A DNA stretch of 64,000 nucleotides, taken from NCBI RefSeq assembly GCF_022967985.1, contig NZ_JALJVC010000014.1:1-64000 (forward strand). Reading direction: 5' to 3'. Of this stretch, positions 56,893 to 64,000 are shown piece by piece (the first letter of the stretch is position 1; each line of letters starts with the position of its first letter). This DNA comes from Acinetobacter lwoffii. Lineage in GTDB: Bacteria > Pseudomonadota > Gammaproteobacteria > Pseudomonadales > Moraxellaceae. Made by a program: the position numbers and the translations under genes. The notes below the pieces were generated by a model. The model searched no databases. It had not been told where the DNA came from and saw only the letters and a program-made list of their open reading frames with translations.

Positions 56893-56926
56893 ATGACAGG
56901 CTTATTACAAAGACTAATTATGACAG
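56893..56926 (-). promoter_or_regulatory. Candidate Pho box upstream of phoB
   Basis: On the minus strand TTGTAAT-AAGC-CTGTCAT (56910-56893) has two 7-base half sites on an 11-base repeat, as in Pho boxes (CTGTCAT-AAAT-CTGTCAT type). A further CTGTCAT half site lies upstream (56926-56920). The distance to the phoB start is about 46 bases. The first half site is imperfect. Confidence 0.5.
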
Positions 56927-57096
56927 TATCATTGCAGAAAGGGAAAAACTGCTGATATTCGCAAAGATTTGTGACAAATATAATGCAGAAACTTGTTAAA
57001 AAATCATAAATTAATTTTACTCATTTCCGTAGTACAGCATAAATCTGCAACTGACTGGTAAATGCAGGAAATCCTATTAAGCACAGGATTTAACAG

Positions 57097-57774
57097 CTAT
57101 TTTTTCTCGGAAAATGACTCGAGCAGCGCCAAAAAAACCACACTACAAGACGATAAAACTTCCTCAAGCGAATACTTAAAACCACTCATTACCCAACGAA
57201 TGGCAATTTGGGTGACATAACCATTTAAACCAGTCGACACCAGTGAAATTTCCTGTTCACTACGATTTAACTGCGGCATCATCAACATGACAAAGGCATG
57301 AATCATCCGGTCGAAACGTGACATGGTTTCATGAATAGTGGCCTGATTATGCAGCTCCTGCACCAGCATGGCATCAATATAAATGATCCGTGCCATGCGC
57401 GGATTGTCACGCAGGGTAGTGAGCAGCGCACTCAAACCGGCTTCGATCATTTTTTTCGGATCACTCGATGCCTGCATCATGGCCTGCATCACATTCTGTT
57501 GCAGTTCATCAATCAGTTTTAGGAAAATGGTCTGAAACAGATGTTCGCTTTTCTTGAAGGATTCATAAAAATAACGTTCAGTCAGTTTGGCTTCATTGCA
57601 GATATCTTTGACAGTAACTGAAAAAAAACCATAACTACCATAGGCTTCAATCCCGGCTTCGATGAGCTTTTCACGACGTGCCTGCTGCCGTTCAGCCATC
57701 GACAGGCCTTTAAACTGACGTTCCTTGGTTTTGGCGGGTCGTGATTTTACTGCTGAGTCGATTGAATCGGTCAT
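57097..57774 (-). CDS. TetR/AcrR-family transcriptional regulator
   Basis: This 225-residue repressor-type regulator has an N-terminal helix-turn-helix (about residues 30-75; RREKLIEAGIEAYGSYGFFSVTVKDICNEAKLTERYFYESFKKSEHLF) and an all-helical ligand domain. A basic tail (KSRPAKTKERQFKG) precedes the DNA-binding part. The ligand is unknown. It is divergent from the dehydrogenase gene at 57998, whose promoter holds a palindrome it may bind. Confidence 0.9.
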   Translation of the reverse strand: MTDSIDSAVKSRPAKTKERQFKGLSMAERQQARREKLIEAGIEAYGSYGFFSVTVKDICNEAKLTERYFYESFKKSEHLFQTIFLKLIDELQQNVMQAMMQASSDPKKMIEAGLSALLTTLRDNPRMARIIYIDAMLVQELHNQATIHETMSRFDRMIHAFVMLMMPQLNRSEQEISLVSTGLNGYVTQIAIRWVMSGFKYSLEEVLSSCSVVFLALLESFSEKK

Positions 57775-57888
57775 AAGGCCTGTGTGCTCATCTGCATGAA
57801 GATTTTGAATATCTTAACAATAAATCACGCTTAGACCTATATAGAAATGCTCCCCTGAAATTTGGCCTCTAAGGACATGGGATAATTA

Positions 57889-57917
57889 TTGACAATCTAT
57901 ATTGTCAAAACTATATT
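57889..57917 (+). promoter_or_regulatory. Promoter of the SDR gene with overlapping palindromic operator
   Basis: TTGACA (57889-57894), a 17-base spacer and TATATT (57912-57917) form a near-consensus sigma-70 promoter. The -35 element is also the left arm of a palindrome, TTGACAAT-CTAT-ATTGTCAA (57889-57908, 8-bp perfect arms). Such a site between a divergent TetR gene and its neighbour is the usual operator arrangement. Binding is inferred. Confidence 0.7.
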
Positions 57918-57997
57918 GAGGATCTGTGCTAGCTCCTGAAACAACAGAACAAGATCCTGCTGTCATGGAATGGCAGTGGTTTACATAAGGAAATTGA

Positions 57998-58846
57998 ATG
58001 AAAAATTTTAACAATAAAGTTGCTGCGATTACCGGTGCCGGTTCAGGTATTGGTCAGCAACTGGCAGTATTACTGGCCCAGCAGGGTTGTCATTTGGCAC
58101 TGAGTGATATTAATGAACAGGGTCTGGCACAAACTGTAGAATTACTCCAAGGGACTGATGTTCGTGTCACCATGCAAAAATTGAATGTGGCTGAACTGGA
58201 ACAGGTGCGTAACTGGGCGGCACAGGTCGAACAGGATCATGGCAGTATCAATATGATCTTTAACAATGCCGGCGTTGCACTGGGTTCAACCGTTGAAGGG
58301 GCATCTTATGAAGAGCTGGAATGGATCGTCGGAATCAATTTCTGGGGCGTGGTTTACGGTACCAAAGAATTCCTGCCATTGATCAAGAAAACTGGCGATG
58401 GTCATGTCATCAATATTTCCAGCCTGTTTGGTTTAACAGCTCAGCCGACCCAGTCTGCTTATAATGCGACCAAGTTTGCCGTGCGTGGTTTTACTGAATC
58501 CCTGCGTCAGGAACTGGATCTGGAAAATTGTGGCGTGAGTGCACTGTGTGTGCATCCGGGGGGTATCCGTACCAACATTGCCAATGCAGCAAAAATGAAT
58601 AACAGCCTGCTGACTTTAGGTATGAATCCGGAAAAATCGGCCCGTAATTTTAATAAATTATTGCGTTGTCCACCTGCAGAAGCTGCCCGTCAAATTCTGG
58701 AGGCGGTACAAAAAGACAAGCGCCGTCTGCTCATCGGCAATGATGCCAAAGCGATAGACCTGATTCAGCGAATCTTGCCGACCGGTTATCAGCATGTCAC
58801 TGCACTGGCGACCCAATTTGGTAAAAGAAAGAAAAAGTCTGCTTAA
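57998..58846 (+). CDS. Short-chain dehydrogenase/reductase
   Basis: This 282-residue classical SDR has the nucleotide site TGAGSGIG (12-19), the NNAG motif, a catalytic Ser in INISSLFG, and Tyr155-x3-Lys159 in YNATK. The C-terminal helix carries RLLIGNDAKAIDLIQRILP, seen in SDRs acting on lipophilic alcohols or ketones. The substrate is unknown. An AAGGA ribosome site precedes the ATG. It is probably controlled by the divergent TetR protein. Confidence 0.9.
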   Translation: MKNFNNKVAAITGAGSGIGQQLAVLLAQQGCHLALSDINEQGLAQTVELLQGTDVRVTMQKLNVAELEQVRNWAAQVEQDHGSINMIFNNAGVALGSTVEGASYEELEWIVGINFWGVVYGTKEFLPLIKKTGDGHVINISSLFGLTAQPTQSAYNATKFAVRGFTESLRQELDLENCGVSALCVHPGGIRTNIANAAKMNNSLLTLGMNPEKSARNFNKLLRCPPAEAARQILEAVQKDKRRLLIGNDAKAIDLIQRILPTGYQHVTALATQFGKRKKKSA

Positions 58847-58861
58847 GAAATTGTAAAACAG

Positions 58862-58883
58862 ACCCGCGAAAGCGGGTTTTTTT
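58862..58883 (+). terminator. Terminator of the SDR gene
   Basis: ACCCGC-GAAA-GCGGGT followed by T7, 16 bases past the stop. Confidence 0.88.
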
Positions 58884-58963
58884 ATCGCTGTGATAGGGGC
58901 TAATTTTTTGCAAAGGAGAGTATTAACTACTGTAATGCTTTAGGCACGTAAAAAAACCTGCAT

Positions 58964-60328
58964 TTAAATCAACGCTTCAACCGTTTTTTTCTTCCAGACA
59001 AACTGATAATACAGTCCCTGCAAAATACACAGGCTGACAAAGGCCAACGCATAGGCATACCAGATACCTTCCAGACCCCACCACCGGCTAAACAGATAAG
59101 CGGCGGGAACTTCAATACAGAGAATGGCAAAAATGTTGATTAACATTGGCACGGTCACCGTTCCACTTGAACGCATGATCGAAGCAAAAATGGCACTGGC
59201 ACCAAAGAACAGAATCGACCACAGCACAATAAACAGCAGTTGTTGTCCCAGTACTACAACCTTAGGATCGGTAATAAACAGCGCCATCAGATATTTGGAG
59301 AACAGGTAGGCCAGAATCACCAGACCGCCGGTAAACAGGATATTCATACTCAGCGCAGTCCGGGTCACTTTATTGAGCAGATCCGATTTACCTGCGCCAA
59401 TCGCTTGCGCACCAAATACAGATGCGGCAATTGCAATCGACAAAGCCGGAAATTGAATATAATTTAAGACCTGATTGACTGCACCATAGGCCGCTGTTGC
59501 TTCTGCGCCATAGCGGTTGACCAATCCGACAATTACCAGTCCGGCAACTGAAGTCGTGACCATTTGCACACCAGTAGGAACCCCCAGTTTCAAGATCATT
59601 CTGCTCAACTGTGGTTGATGACGAATATTTTTTAATAAGGCCCAGTCCAGCTTGAGCGGATGTTGCCTATAGTTCAAATACAGGATTAAAAACAACAGAA
59701 CCGCCAGATTTCCCAGAATGGTGGCAATCGCCGGTGAGATAATGCCCATTTTAGGAAAGCCAAAATAACCGGCAATCAGGACCGGTGTCACCACCAAACC
59801 GACCCCAATGGTAAGTGCGGAAGCAAACAGGGGGGTGGTACTATCCCCAACACCGCGCAAGATGGAAGTATAAATAATATAGATAAAGATTAAGGGGCTA
59901 CCCGCCAGCATCCATTGCACATAGGGCAAGGATAAATGCATCACATCCGGATCTGTGCCAAGCGCCAAGAGAATATTCTCAGCAAAAATTACCCCAAAAA
60001 GTGCAATCAAGCTGCCGCCAATCAAGGTCATAAATAAAGTTGAACCGACCACACAGCGCACTTTTTCTATATTTTTCCCGCCCCAAGCCTGGCCAATCAA
60101 TACGGTAGAGCCGGCCGATAAACCAATCACAAAGGCCATCAGACAAAACAGGATCGGGAAAAAAACGGCAACAGCAGCAATCGCATTCACTCCGAGCATT
60201 TGTCCCACAAAAACCGTATTGATCGTGCCGGAGAGACTTTGCAGGATATTGGTCGCAATTAATGGCAACAGAAATACCAGAAAGGCTTTCCATAAATTCT
60301 GTTGATGAATCAGTGAGTGCTGTGCCAT
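58964..60328 (-). CDS. MATE-family multidrug/sodium antiporter
   Basis: This 454-residue protein has 12 predicted membrane segments in two MatE repeats. The first contains FLLPLIATNILQSLSGTINTVFVGQMLG, LSAGSTVLIGQAWGGKN and SILRGVGDSTTPL; the second LKLGVPTGVQMVTTSVAGLVIVGLVNRYG and FGAQAIGAGK. It exports cationic compounds using a sodium or proton gradient. The substrate is not evident. It stands alone. Confidence 0.9.
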   Translation of the reverse strand: MAQHSLIHQQNLWKAFLVFLLPLIATNILQSLSGTINTVFVGQMLGVNAIAAVAVFFPILFCLMAFVIGLSAGSTVLIGQAWGGKNIEKVRCVVGSTLFMTLIGGSLIALFGVIFAENILLALGTDPDVMHLSLPYVQWMLAGSPLIFIYIIYTSILRGVGDSTTPLFASALTIGVGLVVTPVLIAGYFGFPKMGIISPAIATILGNLAVLLFLILYLNYRQHPLKLDWALLKNIRHQPQLSRMILKLGVPTGVQMVTTSVAGLVIVGLVNRYGAEATAAYGAVNQVLNYIQFPALSIAIAASVFGAQAIGAGKSDLLNKVTRTALSMNILFTGGLVILAYLFSKYLMALFITDPKVVVLGQQLLFIVLWSILFFGASAIFASIMRSSGTVTVPMLINIFAILCIEVPAAYLFSRWWGLEGIWYAYALAFVSLCILQGLYYQFVWKKKTVEALI

Positions 60329-60390
60329 GCGACATCCTGTGATTGAATTATCATCTATTTGTTGATGCAGCTATTATTCGGCAGAATATA

Positions 60391-60422
60391 AGAAAAAGCC
60401 TTAGCTTTTAAGTAACTAAGGC
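60391..60422 (-). terminator. Terminator of the YbdL-type aminotransferase gene
   Basis: On the minus strand GCCTTAG (60422-60416) pairs with CTAAGGC (60404-60398) around an 11-base loop, and TTTTTC follows. It lies about 35 bases past the gene's stop. Confidence 0.8.
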
Positions 60423-60456
60423 ATTTATTTTATGAGATTTTTAGTTAAAAAATGAG

Positions 60457-61611
60457 TTAAACCTTTGAAAGAATTTGACCTGCCTGGATCAAGGTTTGTT
60501 CTTTTTTTGCAAAGCAGAACCTGAGCAAGCGTAAATCTGTAGGAGGATGCTGGTAGAACGCAGAGACTGGAATCGCGACAATCCCATGTTGTTCTGCCAG
60601 AAAATGGCACATGGATAAATCATCGAGCTCAGGCCGAATCTCTGAATAATCTAAGTTCTGGAAATAAGTCCCTTGAGAAGGTGTCCATTTAAAGCGTGAC
60701 GTTTCAATGGATGAGTTAAATAAATCCCGTTTGTTTTGATAGAAAGAGGACAGTTCAGGTATATGCTCAGGATGCAGTTGCATATATTCCGCCAAGGCAA
60801 CCTGAACGGGCGTCACACCACAGAAACTGGCAAACTGATAAATCTGTCTGAACATTTTCATCAGTGCGGGTGCAGCAATACAAAATCCGGTTTTCCAGCC
60901 AGTGACATGGAAGGTTTTACCAAAAGAACCAATCACAAAACTCCGCTCACGAAGTTCTGGAAATGACCAGGCCGAATAGTGCTGAACGCCGTCAAAAACC
61001 AGATGTTCGTAGACTTCATCCGACAGCACCACAATATTGCGCTCGCGAATCAGCTCGATCAGTTGCTGCCAGTCTGCCTTGGACCAGACACTACCACTCG
61101 GATTATGTGGAGTATTTACCACAATCATGCGGGTACGGTCATTAATGGTATCTTTGACCTGATTCCAGTCCACAGAAAAATCAGGATGCTGCAAAGCAAT
61201 ATGCACTGGCTTTGCCCCGACCAGTTGTACCGCAGGGCCATAACTGTCATAGCTCGGGTCGAAAATAATTACTTCTTCACCGGCGCGCACTGTGGCCTGA
61301 ATGGCACAAAAAATCGCAATCGTGGCCCCAGGCGTAATCGTGATTTCCTCGAAAGGATCAATAATCAGTTGATCACGCTGCTGATAGAGATCTGCCACTA
61401 GACCTCGCAAGACTGGCAGACCATCTCCCGGAGCGTACTGGTTAAATCCATTCTGGCTAGCCCGGTTTAAAGCTTCAATCAAGGCAGGAGGCGCTGCAAA
61501 GTCTGGAAATCCTTGAGAAAGATTCAAGGCTCCGAGTTTTTGTGCCAAGGCCGACATGGTACTAAAAATGGTCACGCCCAAATCGGGTAATTTAGAAGGG
61601 AGTTCCAGCAT
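60457..61611 (-). CDS. PLP-dependent aminotransferase, YbdL/methionine aminotransferase type
   Basis: This 384-residue class I/II aminotransferase has the start SKLPDLGVTIFSTMSALAQKLGALNLSQGFPDF, ITPGATIAIFCAIQA, VVNTPHNPSGSVW, LSDEVYEHLVFDG and SFGKTFHVTGWKTGF with the PLP Lys near 230, plus LRLLRFCFAKKEQTL. This matches YbdL, which prefers methionine and aromatic keto acids. I chose the ATG at 61611: an upstream in-frame ATG at 61752 would add 47 residues with no family match. Confidence 0.9.
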   Translation of the reverse strand: MLELPSKLPDLGVTIFSTMSALAQKLGALNLSQGFPDFAAPPALIEALNRASQNGFNQYAPGDGLPVLRGLVADLYQQRDQLIIDPFEEITITPGATIAIFCAIQATVRAGEEVIIFDPSYDSYGPAVQLVGAKPVHIALQHPDFSVDWNQVKDTINDRTRMIVVNTPHNPSGSVWSKADWQQLIELIRERNIVVLSDEVYEHLVFDGVQHYSAWSFPELRERSFVIGSFGKTFHVTGWKTGFCIAAPALMKMFRQIYQFASFCGVTPVQVALAEYMQLHPEHIPELSSFYQNKRDLFNSSIETSRFKWTPSQGTYFQNLDYSEIRPELDDLSMCHFLAEQHGIVAIPVSAFYQHPPTDLRLLRFCFAKKEQTLIQAGQILSKV

Positions 61612-61857
61612 GTCCTTGGCCTTGAAGAATGAGATCTGAATGAGTGTAGCAGCAAGTTCCGTATAGGATAATCGGAAAAATAGGGAATATTGAGCAATAT
61701 TTTTAATTAAGATGTACCACATGCAATTTAAGATTTTTAATTGAAGGGCCATAAATTAAAGGCCTAATTATGTGAAATGCATCGTGAACTGGACGAAATG
61801 GATAACTTTTCCTAAAATCTGCCGCACAATAATAAAGCTTAAAATTATAACTATAAA

Positions 61858-64000
61858 ATGCCAAAACCTATCCATATGCTGGTGGAGCAGCTCGGGCTTA
61901 AGCGACAGCATCGTGCGCTACATTTACAGTTTTCACATCCTCCTTTAAATCATCAGGTTTTGATTCAGCGTATTGAGGGTCAGCATCAGATCAATCAAGG
62001 CCTGCAGGCTGAACTGATCTGTCTTTCCACTCATGCTCATATTGCCTTGAAACAGTTTATCGGCTGTCGGGTGGCCATTGATCAGGTCACAGACCGGGGT
62101 GAACTTTTCCGGACTACGGGCATTATTACTGCAGCCAGTCAAGGGCAGAATGATGGAGCTTTGACCCTGTATAAATTGACGCTAAATGATCCGACTGCAC
62201 TCTGGCAGAAGCGCCGTAACAGTCGGGTTTTTATGAATAAGACGGTGCGCGAGATCAGTGAAATCCTGTTCAGTGAATGGCAAAACAGAAGTGTATTATT
62301 CGCGGCCAGTCTCAGCCTGGATTTGACAGGACTCAGCCGGGACTATGATGTCCGACCTTTTGTAATGCAGTCGAATGAATCGGATTATGATTTTCTGACC
62401 CGTTTATGGCGTAGCGAAGGAATTAACTGGCTGATTGATGAAAGGCAATTAACTGTGCCTGTATCAGCCAGCGAGATTCAAGATCAGCTTTTAAAACTGG
62501 TAGATCATTCCCAATATTTTTCAGCTTTAAAACGCCGCTCCATCCGGTTTCATCGCAGTCATGCCACCGAACAGCTCGACACGCTGAACAGTCTGATTGC
62601 GGTACGTCAGCTCAATCCGAATAGTACCCAGACCCAGCGTTGGCATGCCCAGCAACTTGCCCAGGATCAAAGCCAGCCTTTATTCAGTAATCATCAGCAA
62701 AGTGATATCCATGCAAATGCCACTCTTCAGCTTGAAGATGCGTGGAACATCAGTCCGGCTTGGACCGGCGACTTAAATCATGAGGATCAGGTGACAGCAT
62801 CTGGTATAGCCCAACTGGATCGACTCAATCAGCAGCTCAGTGACTATCATGCTTTGCAGTCTAAATATTTTAAAGCCAGTAGCAGCGTACGAGATGCTCA
62901 GGTTGGATACTGGTTTGAACTGCAACAGCATCCTGAAATTGATCAGCATCCTGCCCATCAACGTGAATTTCTGATTTTAGCTAAGCGGTTTTATAACCAG
63001 AACAATTTACCCAAAGATATCTTATCTCAGCTGGACAGTTTGCTTGAGAAGAGCGGCTGGCAGATGACACAGGAGGAACGACAGGCCAATGAACTACAGA
63101 TGGTGCGCCGTGAAATCCAGGTTGTTCCTGAGTACCACCCCTTCATTCATCGGCCTGCTGCATATCCGCAACGGGCTCGAGTGGTCGGACCTGAAGGTGA
63201 AACGATTCATGTCGATGCATGGGGGCGGGTGAAAGTTCGTTTTCTGTTTACCCGGAGTGAGGATCATCAGCATGATGGCGGCGCAGGTAGCAATGACAAT
63301 GATAGCGATTCTGCTTGGGTGGATGTTTTGACCCCTTGGGCGGGTGAGGGTTATGGCATCAGGTTGCATCCGCGAATTGGCGAAATTGTAGTGATTGACT
63401 TCTTTGAAGGTGATATCGACCGGCCCTTTGTGGTGGGACGGATTCATGAAGCAGAACGGCATCCGACCATGTTTTTTGATGCAAAAGGAGAACTTCCTGC
63501 GACCAAAAAACTCAGTGGCATCCGTTCTCAGGAGGTCGATGGGGATGGCTTTAACCAGTTGCGTTTCGATGATACCCCTGAACAGATTAGTGCGCAGCTG
63601 CAAAGTAGTCATGCAGCCAGTCAGCTCAATCTGGGAAATCTAAGCCATCCTAAAGAAAGTGAAAGCAGCGAAGGTCGAGGAGAAGGTTTTGAACTAAGGA
63701 CAGACCAGTGGGGTGCCATACGTGCAGGGAAAGGCTTGCTGATTTCCACTTATGGGCAAGAGTCAGCCGCAGGCAATCACCTGGATGCTGACTCAGCCAA
63801 AGAACAGCTTGAATCGAATCTCAATCATAGTAAAGCCTTGAGTGATATTGCAGAAAAACAGCAGGCTGATCCATTGGAATTTTTTGATAGTTTAAAACAG
63901 TTTTTGAATCAGATTGAAGCTGAAGATCAAGCCAAGGCTGCCGCATTTAGACAGGCGGTGATGCTGTTAACCGCACCCCAATCGATTGCACTGAGCACAA
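61858..64000 (+). CDS. vgrG: Type VI secretion tip protein VgrG (partial, runs off window)
   Basis: The frame is open from the ATG at 61858 to the window end (714 codons). An N-terminal gp27-like region contains LEDAWNISPAWTGDLNHEDQV... and the typical VgrG start (HRALHLQFSHPPLN, RLWRSEGINWLID). The gp5 OB-fold follows at about residues 420-530, with HVDAWGRVKVRFLF, WVDVLTPWAGEGYGIRLHPRIGEIVVIDFFEGDIDRPFVVGRIH. After it come SQEVDGDGFNQLRFDDTPEQISAQLQSSHAASQLNLG and a DUF2345-type start (GFELRTDQWGAIRAGKGLLIS). VgrG trimers cap the injected Hcp tube and carry effectors. The C-terminal part and any effector gene lie beyond the window. An Asp/Gly/Asn-rich insert (HDGGAGSNDNDSDS) sits in the OB domain. 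No strong ribosome site is seen. Confidence 0.92.
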   Translation, partial: MPKPIHMLVEQLGLKRQHRALHLQFSHPPLNHQVLIQRIEGQHQINQGLQAELICLSTHAHIALKQFIGCRVAIDQVTDRGELFRTTGIITAASQGQNDGALTLYKLTLNDPTALWQKRRNSRVFMNKTVREISEILFSEWQNRSVLFAASLSLDLTGLSRDYDVRPFVMQSNESDYDFLTRLWRSEGINWLIDERQLTVPVSASEIQDQLLKLVDHSQYFSALKRRSIRFHRSHATEQLDTLNSLIAVRQLNPNSTQTQRWHAQQLAQDQSQPLFSNHQQSDIHANATLQLEDAWNISPAWTGDLNHEDQVTASGIAQLDRLNQQLSDYHALQSKYFKASSSVRDAQVGYWFELQQHPEIDQHPAHQREFLILAKRFYNQNNLPKDILSQLDSLLEKSGWQMTQEERQANELQMVRREIQVVPEYHPFIHRPAAYPQRARVVGPEGETIHVDAWGRVKVRFLFTRSEDHQHDGGAGSNDNDSDSAWVDVLTPWAGEGYGIRLHPRIGEIVVIDFFEGDIDRPFVVGRIHEAERHPTMFFDAKGELPATKKLSGIRSQEVDGDGFNQLRFDDTPEQISAQLQSSHAASQLNLGNLSHPKESESSEGRGEGFELRTDQWGAIRAGKGLLISTYGQESAAGNHLDADSAKEQLESNLNHSKALSDIAEKQQADPLEFFDSLKQFLNQIEAEDQAKAAAFRQAVMLLTAPQSIALST

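Noticed and set aside
61612..61752. 47-residue N-terminal extension of the YbdL-type aminotransferase
   Set aside because: The extra residues match nothing in the family, whose usual start corresponds to the ATG at 61611.
1..64000. CRISPR array, prophage or integron
   Set aside because: No regular direct repeats with spacers, no integrase and no phage structural run were seen. VgrG is a type VI secretion protein.

Overview
The window is a stretch of bacterial chromosome that reads as Acinetobacter, most likely a species outside the A. baumannii group. The evidence is the gene content and order: a capsule (K) locus laid out as wza-wzb-wzc opposite wzx...wzy...galU-ugd-gpi-gne1 with pgm convergent, followed by glmS-glmU-pgpA-thiL-nusB-ribH-ribBA, with guaA, phoB-phoR, an orphan ParA gene and a type VI VgrG gene further on. 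In A. baumannii pgm is followed by lldP, which is absent here. The species call is inference from gene families only.

Region 1-6500: a lone, very AT-rich sugar-phosphate transferase gene with an unusual N-terminal extension, a gene-free stretch, a complete 809-bp IS5/IS427-type insertion sequence whose transposase needs a -1 frameshift, and the capsule export/regulation operon wza-wzb-wzc on the minus strand.

Region 6501-30487: the capsule synthesis locus, a visible mosaic. A 58-codon remnant of the UDP-sugar dehydrogenase gene gna marks its start. Then comes an extremely AT-rich serotype-specific block (wzx, a pyruvyl transferase, three glycosyltransferases, wzy; 7102-14332). It stops abruptly at a more GC-balanced block that makes UDP-L-FucNAc (fnlA-fnlB-fnlC) and transfers it (WbuB-like), followed by an initiating transferase with the three QuiNAc4NAc (diacetylbacillosamine-type) genes, then galU, ugd, gpi, gne1, an AT-rich GT14-family gene, and pgm. 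Four transferases plus one initiating enzyme suggest a repeat unit of about five sugars containing QuiNAc4NAc and L-FucNAc and probably a pyruvate ketal. The locus Ugd lacks the catalytic cysteine and the usual nucleotide-binding glycine motif of its family.

Region 30547-42489: housekeeping genes for UDP-GlcNAc synthesis (glmS, glmU), phospholipid (pgpA), thiamine (thiL), transcription (nusB) and riboflavin (ribH, and a RibB fused to a degenerate RibA-like domain), then an aldehyde dehydrogenase, an alpha/beta hydrolase and NAD-malic enzyme.

Region 42490-64000: two identical tRNA-Gly(GCC) genes, bolA, a SirB-like membrane protein, an orphan ParA ATPase with a lipoprotein, a LysE-type exporter, DedA, guaA, an Mrr-type restriction enzyme, two adjacent membrane diguanylate cyclases, a near-consensus chromosomal parS site, pirin, a glutathione S-transferase, phoR-phoB, a TetR regulator opposite a short-chain dehydrogenase with a palindrome inside its promoter, a MATE pump, a YbdL-type aminotransferase, and the first 714 codons of a vgrG gene that runs off the window.
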